Source: an uncultured Methanolobus sp. | Lineage (GTDB): Archaea > Halobacteriota > Methanosarcinia > Methanosarcinales > Methanosarcinaceae | Direction of reading: 5' to 3' | DNA: 64,000 bases | Assembly (NCBI RefSeq): GCF_963667555.1 | Contig: NZ_OY763421.1 | Span: 2,311,562-2,375,561, forward strand | In this document: piece by piece, positions 52,086 through 61,772 of the stretch | Position numbering within the stretch: position 1 is the stretch's first letter | Layout of the letters: every line of letters begins with the position of its first letter | Made by a program: the position numbers and the translations under genes | Notes under the pieces: model-generated | Databases searched by the model: none | What the model saw: the letters and a program-made list of their open reading frames with translations, nothing else | Told to the model about the DNA's origin: nothing

Positions 52086-52604
52086 TTACATTTCACATAG
52101 CTGGAAAGTTGTCACACCAGGATTGGCAGCAACTTTTGCCATGATCTCTTCCTTGCAGGATTCAGGAATATTTACAAATGCTTCATCCTTTTCAAGGAAA
52201 TCCACAATAGGGACATTGTCTGGAATTTCAACAACGTCATAACCGTTTATCCTGAACATCGTTTCAAGGACATCGATCTTTTCATCTCTTTGTCCTTCTT
52301 TGACAAGCTCTATAGCCATGTTCTTACTGAGTTTATTATATTCCTCACAGTCCTCAAATACAGCAAGACCTGCATCCATGGTGTCGGCTGCTGCAAAAAT
52401 GTGGAGGAGACATGCATTTCCCTCTTCGAACATGTCCCCAATTGCTTTCATGCCTTCTAAAAATCCCTTCTCTATAATCTCGTTTATGTCATAACCCAAC
52501 TTAAGGGCTTCATTTGCTGCGTTTTCTGCGCCTTTCTCATCAAAATCCAGTATGGATTTTTTTGCTTCATCTATAAGTTGTGTAATAGTTTTTTCCTGAG
52601 ACAA
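52086..52604 (-). CDS. Degenerate corrinoid-protein paralogue without the cobalt-binding His
   Basis: 172 residues. The first 95 residues are the four-helix cap domain of methyltransferase-cognate corrinoid proteins (MtbC/MttC/MtaC type): ALKLGYDINEIIEKGFLEGM, KAIGDMFEEGNACLLHIFAA. The B12-binding Rossmann domain that should follow is degenerate: where active proteins have a GDIHDIG motif with the axial His, this one reads KEGQRDEKIDV, and the chain ends some 40 residues early. It therefore cannot bind cobalamin in the base-off/His-on way. Start TTG 52604 behind GGATGAT. A regulatory or structural decoy role is possible. Confidence 0.75.
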   Translation of the reverse strand: MSQEKTITQLIDEAKKSILDFDEKGAENAANEALKLGYDINEIIEKGFLEGMKAIGDMFEEGNACLLHIFAAADTMDAGLAVFEDCEEYNKLSKNMAIELVKEGQRDEKIDVLETMFRINGYDVVEIPDNVPIVDFLEKDEAFVNIPESCKEEIMAKVAANPGVTTFQLCEM

Positions 52605-52879
52605 ATTATCATCCCTTTGATTGGATTAGAACATCATAAATTGCTCACTTTAGTGCAATTTGGTCACATTTTTGACAATTTTACCATAATATATAAACTC
52701 ATCGAGTAAATCGCACTAATCTATCACTAATATACACAATAAAATAAAAATGTAATAAATAATTCACTTATGTGCATTTAGAGCAATAAATTACGGAAAA
52801 TAGACAAAATTTTCAATTAAATGAGAATAATAGAATAAAAAAAGAAAATGAAATGCATCCTCCGGGATGCAAGTTAGAA
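52605..52879. other. Intergenic stretch: promoter of the corrinoid-like gene
   Basis: AT-rich. Minus-strand TTTATATA at 52689-52696 is a TATA box for the corrinoid-like gene; the rest holds the leuB terminator at its far end. No gene seen. Confidence 0.45.
52832..52871 (-). terminator. Terminator after leuB
   Basis: Stem TGCATCC-CGGA-GGATGCA (52854-52871) and, on the minus strand, TTTCATTTTCTTTTTTTATT. Confidence 0.7.
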
Positions 52880-54007
52880 TTACTTTCCAAGAACAATTCT
52901 TGCGATATCAGAACCAACATCTGATGTGCCAGCAGAACCGCCCATATCATAGGTCTGGACCTTTGCTTCACGGATGTTAGTTTCAATTGCAGAGACGATA
53001 GCATCTGCAGCTTCCTTCTCACCCATCTGTTCAATGAGCATTGCGCCTGCCCAGATAGTTGCGATAGGATTGACCTTGTTCTGTCCCTTGTATTTTGGTG
53101 CTGAACCGTGGATCGGCTCGAACATACTTGTACCTTCAGGGTTGATGTTTCCTCCAGGTGCAAGTCCAAGACCGCCCTGTACCATTGCACCAAGGTCAGT
53201 GATAATGTCACCGAACATGTTTGGTGTTACAACGACATCGAACCACTCAGGGTTCTTGACAAACCACATGGTCATTGCATCAACATAGTTGAAGTCTGTC
53301 TTTACACCAGGGTGCTTTGCAGCAACTGCATTGAACTCCTCTCTCCAGAATCCGTATATGTCTGAAAGGACGTTTGCCTTGTCAACTGATGAAACATGCT
53401 TCTTGCTCTTCTCAGCAAGGTCGAATGCGTAGCTGATGACTCTCTGTGTACCTTCCTTTGAGATCATACCGATCTGATAGCCGATCTCTTCGCTGTCAGT
53501 CTCGATGTCAAGACCGAACTTTGCGTTGTAAAGTGTTCTGTGAACCTCAAGGAGATCCTTGCTTGCACCTGACTTTGCACGTCCGCCAATACCGATATAG
53601 AAGTCTTCGGTGTTTTCTCTTACAACGGTAAAGTCAATGTCTGCAGGAGTCTTGTCCTTAATTGGGCACCATACGCCTTCCAGAAGTTTGATCGGGCGAA
53701 GGTTGATATACTGGTCGAAGTAGAACCTTGCAGCAAGAAGGATACCTTTTTCAAGTACTCCCGGTGCGATCCTGTCATCACCGATAGAACCAAGGTAGAT
53801 TCCCTTGTAACCTGAAAGCTCTTTCAGGGAATCCTCAGAGATAAGTTCCCCTGTTTCAAGATAGTGGTCAGCTCCGTGAGGGAACTCAACCCAGTCAACA
53901 TCAAAACCAAATTTTTCACCTGCAGCATCGATGACCTTACGTCCTTCTGCTATGATCTCAGGTCCGATACCGTCTCCAGGTATTACAGGTATTTTATACT
54001 GTGTCAT
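52880..54007 (-). CDS. leuB: 3-isopropylmalate (or homoisocitrate) dehydrogenase
   Basis: 375 residues of the isocitrate/isopropylmalate dehydrogenase family. [20 protein letters not shown] opens the NAD site; [18 protein letters not shown] and [20 protein letters not shown] form the metal and substrate site; [20 protein letters not shown] binds NAD. In methanogens a close paralogue (AksF) works on homoisocitrate in coenzyme B synthesis. The adjacent small isomerase subunit has the leucine-type loop, so leucine synthesis is the better guess. Confidence 0.88.
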   Translation of the reverse strand: MTQYKIPVIPGDGIGPEIIAEGRKVIDAAGEKFGFDVDWVEFPHGADHYLETGELISEDSLKELSGYKGIYLGSIGDDRIAPGVLEKGILLAARFYFDQYINLRPIKLLEGVWCPIKDKTPADIDFTVVRENTEDFYIGIGGRAKSGASKDLLEVHRTLYNAKFGLDIETDSEEIGYQIGMISKEGTQRVISYAFDLAEKSKKHVSSVDKANVLSDIYGFWREEFNAVAAKHPGVKTDFNYVDAMTMWFVKNPEWFDVVVTPNMFGDIITDLGAMVQGGLGLAPGGNINPEGTSMFEPIHGSAPKYKGQNKVNPIATIWAGAMLIEQMGEKEAADAIVSAIETNIREAKVQTYDMGGSAGTSDVGSDIARIVLGK

Positions 54008-54060
54008 AATAACATATCCGTGTTATATTGATAATTTATTGATAAGATGCCTTTGACAGA

Positions 54061-54540
54061 TCAGATTATCTGTCTTGTGTATTCGATAAGCCCACCAGCA
54101 TCCATGATCCCTCTTACGAAATCCGGCAGAGGTGTTGCCTGATACTGTTCGCCCTTTGTAACATTCTTAATTACACCGGATGCGAAATCAACATCAAGCT
54201 CATCTTTGTCATCTATCCTGTCAGTGTCAGGACACTCAAGAAGTGCAACACCGATGTTAATGGAGTTCCTGAAAAAGATACGTGCAAATGACTTTGCAAT
54301 TACACAGCTTATCTTTGTTCCTTTCAGTGCGATTGGTGCGTGTTCTCTTGAAGAACCACAGCCAAAGTTGTTACCGGCAACGATGATGTCACCTTCTTTT
54401 ACATCTTTTGGGAATTCAGGTCTTACACCTTCAAAAGCATGTGCTGCAAGCTCTTCAGGGGTATTCATGATCAAATACCTTCCTGGAATTACAGCATCTG
54501 TATCAACATCGTCTCCAAATTTCCAGACTCTTCCGCTCAT
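54061..54540 (-). CDS. leuD: 3-isopropylmalate dehydratase small subunit
   Basis: 159 residues. Swivel domain of the aconitase family: DVDTDAVIPGRYLIMNTPEE, then NNFGCGSSREHAPIALKGTK and ARIFFRNSINIGVALLE. The specificity loop reads YLIM; in Methanocaldococcus YLRT marks the homoaconitase paralogue and YLVM the isopropylmalate one, so YLIM favours LeuD. 53 bases upstream of leuB on the same strand; the large subunit is not present. Confidence 0.88.
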   Translation of the reverse strand: MSGRVWKFGDDVDTDAVIPGRYLIMNTPEELAAHAFEGVRPEFPKDVKEGDIIVAGNNFGCGSSREHAPIALKGTKISCVIAKSFARIFFRNSINIGVALLECPDTDRIDDKDELDVDFASGVIKNVTKGEQYQATPLPDFVRGIMDAGGLIEYTRQII

Positions 54541-54727
54541 ATTTACACCTAATTAGTATTAATTGATAATTATCATTAATGAACTTGAAACTATACCATA
54601 GATAGCATCATACTAAATAATACTACTGGAAAAAGCAATGGTTTTGAAAAAGTATATAGAGTAGACATTTACAACAGAAATAAGTTAACAAGAAATCATT
54701 AATAATAGCAAACCTAAGTTAAAGGCA

Positions 54728-55171
54728 ATGGTCAGCAAAAAGGATGAACTCATTCTATCCATACTGCAAGAAAGAGCCAGAACACCGATATCAGAGATCG
54801 CAAAGGAAGTGAGCCTTAGCGAGAATGGTGTCAGGTACAGGCTCGAAAAACTGGAAGATGAAGGATACATCAAGAATTATACTGTTTTACTAAACCCAAA
54901 AAAGTTTGGAAAGGGAACGTTTGCCATCTTCAATCTGGAAATGGAACCCAAGAAAACAAAAGAAAGCATAAAAAAGCTTATGGAAATTGAAGAGTTCATA
55001 AAAATATACCAGACAACCGGACAATACTCCATCAAAGCTTTCGGTCTTTTCAACGATGATGAAGAACTAACCAATTTCATAAACAATCGTCTTCTCTACG
55101 AGATCCCTGTACAGAATTATAGCGTCGAGATAATTACAAAAAGTATCAAGGATAGCATATATCACATTTGA
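54728..55171 (+). CDS. Lrp/AsnC-family transcriptional regulator
   Basis: 147 residues. N-terminal HTH (ILQERARTPISEIAKEVSLS, ENGVRYRLEKLEDEGYIKNY) and a C-terminal RAM (ligand-binding) domain ending in [17 protein letters not shown]. Divergent from leuD, sharing an AT-rich promoter region, so leuD/leuB is a likely target. Its last 10 bases overlap the convergent ablB. Confidence 0.87.
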   Translation: MVSKKDELILSILQERARTPISEIAKEVSLSENGVRYRLEKLEDEGYIKNYTVLLNPKKFGKGTFAIFNLEMEPKKTKESIKKLMEIEEFIKIYQTTGQYSIKAFGLFNDDEELTNFINNRLLYEIPVQNYSVEIITKSIKDSIYHI

Positions 55172-56004
55172 TCAAGTCTCTTGTACCAGACGTTCATGCT
55201 TTCAATTGAACCGGAAATGTTTGTGTTATTAACAAGAGTCCCGGCGTATGAATATGAACTTCGCGAGAATGTAATGTTCATTCCATACGATCTTGCCCTT
55301 GCAATCGTATAAGCAGTTATCATCCCCATCTCACACATTTTTGACTCCATCTTTTTCAACAGGTAGTAAGAATAACCTCTGCCCCTGCATTCAGGCAATG
55401 TTGCAAAATCCGTCATCTCAACATTACTGTTCCCAACATCCATTTCACAGGATGCAAGAGCAACGATTTTCCCGGCTTTCCTTATTCCAAAATAGACAAT
55501 ATTTGCCTGCATTGTCTTGAGAAGATATTCAGGATCGTTTATGGGGAAAGGATAACTTGGAAAGACCTGGTCATATATTTGTGCCATTTCCTGAGCATCT
55601 TCTCCGGCACAAACAAAACACTCTTCATCATCTGAAAGTGTAATTTCTTTTGGCTTATTGAGTTTTGAAAGAGCAGTACCGATGACTGCTTCAACCTCAT
55701 CCGGAGCTTGCTCATTCTCACGTTCATCTGAAAGGAACTTTGCCATGAAGCTGGCATTTTCATCTCCATTATACATACCGGGTACGCAGGCTTCTTCAAC
55801 ATGACCTGTTTCCTGAAAATAATCTTTTGCAGACAAAGGAATCTTAGAGAATATCTTTGAATACCCATTCGTTTCTGCTATTTTCTCTATCTTTGCAGGT
55901 ACCTCTCCATAATCCTCTGGTGAAAGCGTCATCAGATACACACGGTCATTGAAAGGACCGTGCTGGATGACCGAATTATTGATCTTAAGAACCTGATCAC
56001 GCAA
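55162..56004 (-). CDS. ablB: Beta-lysine N6-acetyltransferase
   Basis: 280 residues. Transfers an acetyl group to beta-lysine to make N-epsilon-acetyl-beta-lysine, a compatible solute of salt-stressed methanogens. Two GNAT-like halves; the C-terminal one holds [20 protein letters not shown] (acetyl-CoA motif) and [20 protein letters not shown] (AblB-specific). I start at TTG 56004 ([16 protein letters not shown]), which follows AGAAGG and overlaps ablA by 8 bases; the frame itself opens at 56043. Confidence 0.9.
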   Translation of the reverse strand: MRDQVLKINNSVIQHGPFNDRVYLMTLSPEDYGEVPAKIEKIAETNGYSKIFSKIPLSAKDYFQETGHVEEACVPGMYNGDENASFMAKFLSDERENEQAPDEVEAVIGTALSKLNKPKEITLSDDEECFVCAGEDAQEMAQIYDQVFPSYPFPINDPEYLLKTMQANIVYFGIRKAGKIVALASCEMDVGNSNVEMTDFATLPECRGRGYSYYLLKKMESKMCEMGMITAYTIARARSYGMNITFSRSSYSYAGTLVNNTNISGSIESMNVWYKRLDQM

Positions 56005-57310
56005 TGTTCCTTCTCTCCATGCGTTCAGTGTCTTCGGGCACAAGGCTTAATGCATCATCAAAATCAGAAAGCAATTTTGCAATTCCCACTGATCTGAATT
56101 CCTGGGCTTCATCAAGCTTTAGCTGCAAAGCACAATCATCGCATTTCCTGTCACAATAAACCGCTTCATAAGAATCCGGTTCTTTGTAGGAAGTAATAAC
56201 TCCCTCGTAATTCCTGAGAATGACCTTGTTGGTCGACCAGGATATCAGGTAATTCGGCATAACAGGTATTTTTCCTCCGCCGCCGGGAGCATCAATTACA
56301 TATGATGGAATTGCAAAGCCACTGGTGTGCCCTATGAGATTTTCCATGATCTCTATACCTTTACCCACAGATGTCCTGAAATGGGTCAGACCTTCGGAGA
56401 GGTCACATTGATAAAGATAATAAGGACGGACACGGTTTTCCACAAGCTTATGGAAAAGTCTCTTAAGTATCCTGTAGCAGTCATTCACACCTGCAAGCAG
56501 CACGGTCTGGTTACCCAGCGGAATACCTGCATCTGCAAGTTTAGCGAGTGCCTGTTTTGAAGAAGCTGTAACTTCACGTGGATGATTGAAATGAGTATTC
56601 AACCATACAGGATGATTCTTTTTGAGTACATTTACGAGGTTGTCCGTTATACGATAAGGTAAAACAACCGGCATTCTGCTGCCAATCCTTATTACCTCAA
56701 CATGCGGAATTGCACGTATTTCTGAAAGGATCCAGTCCAGATATTCATCTGAAAGCATCAGAGGATCTCCTCCTGACAGAAGGACATCCCTTACCTGTGG
56801 ATTGTTTGCTATGTACTCTATTCCCCGAAGAACTTCATCTTTCTCGGGAATGGAATCTACGTCCCCTACTTTTCGTTTTCTTGTGCAGTGCCTGCAATAC
56901 ATTGAACATACATTGCTGATATGGAAAAGTACCCTGTCAGGATACCTGTGTGTTATTCCCGGAACGGGACTGTCGTGGTCCTCGCTCAACGGGTCTGCCA
57001 TCTCATCACATGAAACTATCAGTTCCTGCGGAGAAGGAAACGATTGCATGAAAATAGGGTCATTTCTGAAATCATCCACTTCTATGAGAGAAAGATAGTA
57101 AGGAGTTATTGATAATGGAAATTTTTCAAGTGTTTTTAGTAGGGCTTCTCTTTCTTTAGCCTCAAACTTGATGTCAAGAAGTGTTTCAAATGTATCAATG
57201 TCATTAACTGAATGCCTTAACTGCCATTTCCAGTCATTCCATTTTGCAAGAGGTTCTTCAGAGTCTATTCTATCTACAATATTTTGCTGCCTGCGTTTGT
57301 AAGATTGCAT
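55997..57310 (-). CDS. ablA: Lysine 2,3-aminomutase
   Basis: 437 residues, radical SAM enzyme making beta-lysine. The 4Fe-4S Cys motif is [20 protein letters not shown]-binding and substrate segments follow ([57 protein letters not shown]). C-terminal zinc-type Cys in [15 protein letters not shown] 57310 is preceded by GTGATTT; the frame opens further upstream with unrelated sequence. First gene of the ablA-ablB osmolyte operon, indicating a saline or fluctuating habitat. Confidence 0.93.
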   Translation of the reverse strand: MQSYKRRQQNIVDRIDSEEPLAKWNDWKWQLRHSVNDIDTFETLLDIKFEAKEREALLKTLEKFPLSITPYYLSLIEVDDFRNDPIFMQSFPSPQELIVSCDEMADPLSEDHDSPVPGITHRYPDRVLFHISNVCSMYCRHCTRKRKVGDVDSIPEKDEVLRGIEYIANNPQVRDVLLSGGDPLMLSDEYLDWILSEIRAIPHVEVIRIGSRMPVVLPYRITDNLVNVLKKNHPVWLNTHFNHPREVTASSKQALAKLADAGIPLGNQTVLLAGVNDCYRILKRLFHKLVENRVRPYYLYQCDLSEGLTHFRTSVGKGIEIMENLIGHTSGFAIPSYVIDAPGGGGKIPVMPNYLISWSTNKVILRNYEGVITSYKEPDSYEAVYCDRKCDDCALQLKLDEAQEFRSVGIAKLLSDFDDALSLVPEDTERMERRNIA

Positions 57311-57541
57311 CAAATCACTTAATAATATATGAATCTGCAGAAGAGAGTTGAAAACAGAACACACTGAACCAGCTTTCTGTTTGCGATACATGAATGGTTC
57401 ACAAACAAGGGTTCAGTGATAATCTTCTGCATACGTATCAATTCTGATATGAATGCAATTAATCATTCGAGATATTATATAATTTATTGGAGATATCAGA
57501 TGATTAGCTATTTGATTTTTGCAGAATCTGCAGAAACACTC

Positions 57542-58798
57542 TTAAGGAATGACTGAAGGGTCATCCCCTCCATGCCAGCTAAGACGTGGACGCATACGAA
57601 TAATGTGTGTTGCCTCGGTATTATCATCCACTATAAATGCAATCCCCTTCTCAGAGCCCATTTTCATAATTGAATCTCCAAAATTGTCCTTCATATAAGT
57701 GGGCCTCACAGATTCGAGTACATTGATATCATCCTGGGATGTGAGTCGATGGCATATAACAAGATCAGATTGTGAAAGCACATCGGGATGAATGGATGCA
57801 GGACGCTGCGTTGCAAGCACAAGTGAAAGACCAGGCTGACGACCTTGTTTTAGCCATTCGTTCAGTAACACATCCGATGCAAGTGTCTCACCCTGTGCTG
57901 GCAGGAACTGTTGGGCTTCATCTATGAACATCCAGACCATTGGAATACCGCTTTCAACTGAATTATCACCCATCATTCTTCTTTCATATGAACGTCTAGC
58001 TTCCAGTCTCAAATGATAGACACTTCGGGCAATTGAACTCACTAGTGCAGACCTTACAGCCTCACTCCTGATGGTACTGACATCAATAACTGATGTTGAG
58101 CCACCTTTTACAAGTTCTGCTATTCCCACACCTGTTTCCGAGAAAATGCCCCATGAATCTGCTGTTCTGAAATGATTTTCAACAGCGGCTTTTGCAACAG
58201 TATCTGCACGTTTATCTGCGATCACAGAAGCAATGATGTCTTCAAATGAGAATGTCCCTTTATTCTGCAGCTCATCTATCAAACGCACTATAAGGACTCC
58301 GGAAGGAGATACTGTATCTATTCCAAACAGCCTGCACCACTCATATCCATCCATCTCTGATATCGGTAAGGAGATCGGCTTTACATTGATGTGCCTTTCT
58401 TCATATGAACTCAGACTTCCTGCCGGTACGAAAACATCGATATCAAATGATAAGGGTTCAAAACCCCATCCTATGACCAGTTCTTCCTGAACCTTGTTGG
58501 ATTTACCAAGAGTCCAGAAAATACCCATAGTATCAATAACAACTGATGAAACGTTGCTCCTGATTTCATCCGGAAGCATCATCATACCTTCCATGAGAAC
58601 TGCCATTGTGTAGGATTTACCATAGCCCCTTTTTCCTGCAATAAAAACTGCATGGGGTTTGTTCACATCCAGTGATACATGTGAGCCGGAAGAGCGATCA
58701 CGTGCAAGATACCTGCCCATGTAAAGAAGAACATCTTCACCTTTCCCGCCAAGGATATATTGCTGCTTTGAAACACCTGCATTTAAAGAGTCTGACAT
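57542..58798 (-). CDS. HerA/VirB4-like ATPase (DUF87)
   Basis: 418 residues. Walker A IAGKRGYGKSYTMAVL at about residue 55, Walker B VWMFIDEAQQFLPAQGE, and a conserved LATQRPASIHPDVLSQSD sensor with the arginine R after TQ. HerA-type hexameric ATPases translocate DNA; partners such as NurA, Mre11 or Rad50 are not nearby, so this belongs to the wider HerA-like group. Single gene. Confidence 0.85.
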   Translation of the reverse strand: MSDSLNAGVSKQQYILGGKGEDVLLYMGRYLARDRSSGSHVSLDVNKPHAVFIAGKRGYGKSYTMAVLMEGMMMLPDEIRSNVSSVVIDTMGIFWTLGKSNKVQEELVIGWGFEPLSFDIDVFVPAGSLSSYEERHINVKPISLPISEMDGYEWCRLFGIDTVSPSGVLIVRLIDELQNKGTFSFEDIIASVIADKRADTVAKAAVENHFRTADSWGIFSETGVGIAELVKGGSTSVIDVSTIRSEAVRSALVSSIARSVYHLRLEARRSYERRMMGDNSVESGIPMVWMFIDEAQQFLPAQGETLASDVLLNEWLKQGRQPGLSLVLATQRPASIHPDVLSQSDLVICHRLTSQDDINVLESVRPTYMKDNFGDSIMKMGSEKGIAFIVDDNTEATHIIRMRPRLSWHGGDDPSVIP

Positions 58799-59089
58799 AC
58801 AGGATGGAAAAACATAGTTACAATATATAGTATTTTTGATTTTGTCTGAAAATGTAAAATTTATATTTCCAAAAGATTAAAATGAATATCGAGAGACATT
58901 CCAAATTAAAAGAGTTTCAGTATTTTAATTAATAAAGTATTTATAGGGACATCAATATGTAGGTGACGAGGAATCTCCGTCATCACATCATTCCCCTCTG
59001 ATGCATTGATTCTTTTAATGTATCATACCCCAAACTTCACCCAAACCATCATTATGCGAGGTTCCTCATTTCTTATCATTAATGCTTTT
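58799..59089. other. Intergenic stretch without recognised gene
   Basis: 291 bases. Contains AT-rich promoter-like sequence for the HerA-like gene and several short partial inverted repeats around 58964-58988 (GTGACGAGGAATCTCCGTCATCAC). No frame over 25 codons with a start site. Confidence 0.45.
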
Positions 59090-60496
59090 TTAAGATAACA
59101 GATCCTGTTCTGCATGTGTGAGTATACCTCTTGCCGCCAGAATTCCTGTGGCTGAGGAGTTAATAAGATCACGTGACAAACCTGCACCGTCACCTGCAAC
59201 GAACAGACCTGCAATATTTGTCTGCATGGTTCTGTCCACATCTATTTTCAGGGAATAGAACTTTACTTCAGGAGCATACAGAAGAGTGCAATCCGAATAG
59301 ACACCTGGAATAATCTCATTAAGAACTTCAAGACCTTCCATGATATCCATAACTATCCTGTGGGGCAAAGCCATGGAAATGTCACCCGGAGTTATGTCTG
59401 TAAGAGTGTTCACTACAGCATTTCTGCTGATGCTTTCGGATGTTGAACGCCGTCCTCTTTTAAGATCACCAAGCCTCTGAAGAACAGGTTTTCCACCTCC
59501 AATTGTCGTTGCAAGTTTTGCCACTGACCTTGCATATTTGATAGTGTTTTCCATAGGTCGTGTCAGTTCCACATGAACAAGAAAAGCGAAATTGGTGTTA
59601 TCGGATGCTTTGCTATGCATGGAATGTCCGTTAGTGGCAACAAAACCCTCGTACTCTTCCTTCACCACAAATCCCTGTTCGTTGGTACAGAAAGTCCTGA
59701 CAAAGTCATCATGGCCTTTGGTATATATGTGAAATTTTGGGTCGTGATTTATCTTTGTTACAGGGTCCATGATTATAGAAGGAACTTCCACACGGACACC
59801 AATATCAACTCCACTATAAGAGAAGTCTATACAATGGTGGTCCACAAGGTAGTTTACCCATTCGTATCCAACTCTTCCCGGTGCAAGCAAAGTATATTTA
59901 GAATGGATCTGCCTGTGTTCCAGAACCACTCCTTTGCAGCTGCCATTTTCAACAATTATATCCTTTACTTTGGATTCCAGAATGAAAGTGATACCCTTTG
60001 ATTCTAGATCATTCTTCATGCATTCGATAAGTTTTACAGAATTATCGGAACCAATATGACGCTGCTTGATGTCAATGAACCTGGCACCAACTGAAGCTGC
60101 CCTGCGTTTGAGCATTTCTGCATCCTCACCTGTTGCAGAATAGGTTTTGGTAGTAGCTCCGTATTTAAGGTAGATCTTATCCACATAATCCACAAGTTCC
60201 CATGCAGACCCTGGATCGCCTGTCTGCTCTGCAAGGTTACCACCTATATCAGGTCTTAGATTAAGAGTTCCATCTGAGTAAGCACCTGCACCTCCTACAC
60301 CACAAAGAATGGAACATGGGGAACAATGACCGCATGTTGAGCTCGATGAGACACTACAATGCCTTGCATTGATGTCCTTTCCGCCGTCCACAACAAGCAC
60401 TTCTAACCCTTTTCCGGCAAGTTCATAGGCTGCAAACAAACCTGCTGGTCCGGCACCTACAATAATAACATCATAATCGTAGCTTGCTTCAGAAAT
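59090..60496 (-). CDS. FAD-dependent dehydrogenase, probable non-AUG start
   Basis: About 468 residues. In-frame N-terminal sequence SEASYDYDVIIVGAGPAGLF carries the FAD/NAD dinucleotide-binding GxGPAG motif; the first TTG (60439) would delete it. The upstream frame has no ATG, GTG or TTG, only an ATT at 60496, seven bases after GGAG. Further segments: LEVLVVDGGKDINARHCSVS, a Cys-rich CGHCSPCSILCGVGGAGAYS, and a C-terminal GLFVAGDGAGLSRDLINSSATG FAD motif. It resembles the large NAD(FAD)-utilising dehydrogenase family (COG2509). Substrate unknown. 68 bases downstream of purP. Confidence 0.85.
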   Translation of the reverse strand: MSEASYDYDVIIVGAGPAGLFAAYELAGKGLEVLVVDGGKDINARHCSVSSSSTCGHCSPCSILCGVGGAGAYSDGTLNLRPDIGGNLAEQTGDPGSAWELVDYVDKIYLKYGATTKTYSATGEDAEMLKRRAASVGARFIDIKQRHIGSDNSVKLIECMKNDLESKGITFILESKVKDIIVENGSCKGVVLEHRQIHSKYTLLAPGRVGYEWVNYLVDHHCIDFSYSGVDIGVRVEVPSIIMDPVTKINHDPKFHIYTKGHDDFVRTFCTNEQGFVVKEEYEGFVATNGHSMHSKASDNTNFAFLVHVELTRPMENTIKYARSVAKLATTIGGGKPVLQRLGDLKRGRRSTSESISRNAVVNTLTDITPGDISMALPHRIVMDIMEGLEVLNEIIPGVYSDCTLLYAPEVKFYSLKIDVDRTMQTNIAGLFVAGDGAGLSRDLINSSATGILAARGILTHAEQDLLS

Positions 60497-60564
60497 AGTA
60501 TCACTCCGTGATTCCCCTTACAAGAGAATCACAGAATATTATAGTCGTTGCAAAGATAAAAATA

Positions 60565-61632
60565 TTATGACAAAATTTTGTCAAGTTGGCCCATGGAACT
60601 TGCAATTTTTATTTCCTGGGCAATTCTCTTACCTGTAGAGAGACCAGGTTCAATAAGATCGGAGTATGGGGAACCTGAAAGATAGATGTTAGTACCTGCA
60701 ACTATACGTGCGGATATCTCAAAGACCTTTATCTCAAGTTTGTCAGTAACAACAGTTTCCAGACAGAAAGGACCGATCATACCGCCAAACAGATCAAGGG
60801 ACCGTTCAACCACCCTTTCACCTAGATTGAATATCTTTGGAAGAAGTGACTCCCTGGCAACAAGAGGAACGTTTCCTGTAACCACATAAGATGGGATAAT
60901 GTCAGCCTCTTCAAGCTCTTTTGGTGAACCAAGCCTGAATATCTCGTCTGCGTTGGACTCGACCCTGCGGTCCATGCTGAGCATCTCAAGGATACCGGTA
61001 CTTAGTTTGTATCCGTTCTCCCTGAGTGGTGAATAGAAGAAGTGAAGATAATATCTTGTTCCTACAATGAATTCCTGAATTGTGAATTTTTCATTCGGAT
61101 CGATGTGTTCCTGGAACTCCTCATAGTTTTTAGCAATAAAGAAACCACGACCGCCTTTTGCACCATGGTACTTGACCATTACAGGGCCATCGATATCCTT
61201 AGGCTTCACAGACCTTGGCATTTCAATACCTGCGCCTTCAAGCCATTCACGTTCCATTTCCCTGTCAGATTCCCATTCAAGAACAGCCCTGTTTCCAAAA
61301 GTAGGGACTGCGAGTTCGGCAAAAGCCTTGCCACCCATATACTCTACAAATGAACCATGTGGGATGATAATAGCATTCTTTGCACGAAGCTCATCAACGA
61401 TATTCGGGATCTCTTTGTAGCTGTCAACTACAATGAACTCATCCGGTTTTGCAAGAGGAAAAGCATCGTAGAATCTTGGCGGCTCTTTTACACAGATGCC
61501 TATGGTCCTGAAACCTTCCTGTCTGGCACCATAGAATATTTGAAGACTGGAGTGAGAACAAACGGTGGCAATGCTCAGATTGTCCATGTCATAATTCTCA
61601 ACGATTTCCATTATTTCTTCTTTTGTAATCAT
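60565..61632 (-). CDS. purP: FAICAR synthetase PurP (archaeal purine biosynthesis)
   Basis: 355 residues, ATP-grasp fold. Formylates AICAR with formate and ATP in place of bacterial PurH. ATVCSHSSLQIFYGARQEGF begins the fold; MVKYHGAKGGRGFFIAKNYE is the ATP-grasp lysine loop; GPFCLETVVTDKLEIKVFEI and SARIVAGTNIYLSGSPYSDL hold metal ligands. Normal length and start ATG 61632. Confidence 0.94.
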   Translation of the reverse strand: MITKEEIMEIVENYDMDNLSIATVCSHSSLQIFYGARQEGFRTIGICVKEPPRFYDAFPLAKPDEFIVVDSYKEIPNIVDELRAKNAIIIPHGSFVEYMGGKAFAELAVPTFGNRAVLEWESDREMEREWLEGAGIEMPRSVKPKDIDGPVMVKYHGAKGGRGFFIAKNYEEFQEHIDPNEKFTIQEFIVGTRYYLHFFYSPLRENGYKLSTGILEMLSMDRRVESNADEIFRLGSPKELEEADIIPSYVVTGNVPLVARESLLPKIFNLGERVVERSLDLFGGMIGPFCLETVVTDKLEIKVFEISARIVAGTNIYLSGSPYSDLIEPGLSTGKRIAQEIKIASSMGQLDKILS

Positions 61633-61772
61633 AGTGTAATAGCCCCTAGAATTTACCCCTTATTGTTCTTGCTATTCTTTAACTTTTCGAGTTACATCTT
61701 AAATTGTTATAAGTTCAAATGAAATTGAACTTAAAGGAAATGATTTAAGCCAACATTAATATACTGAAACTT

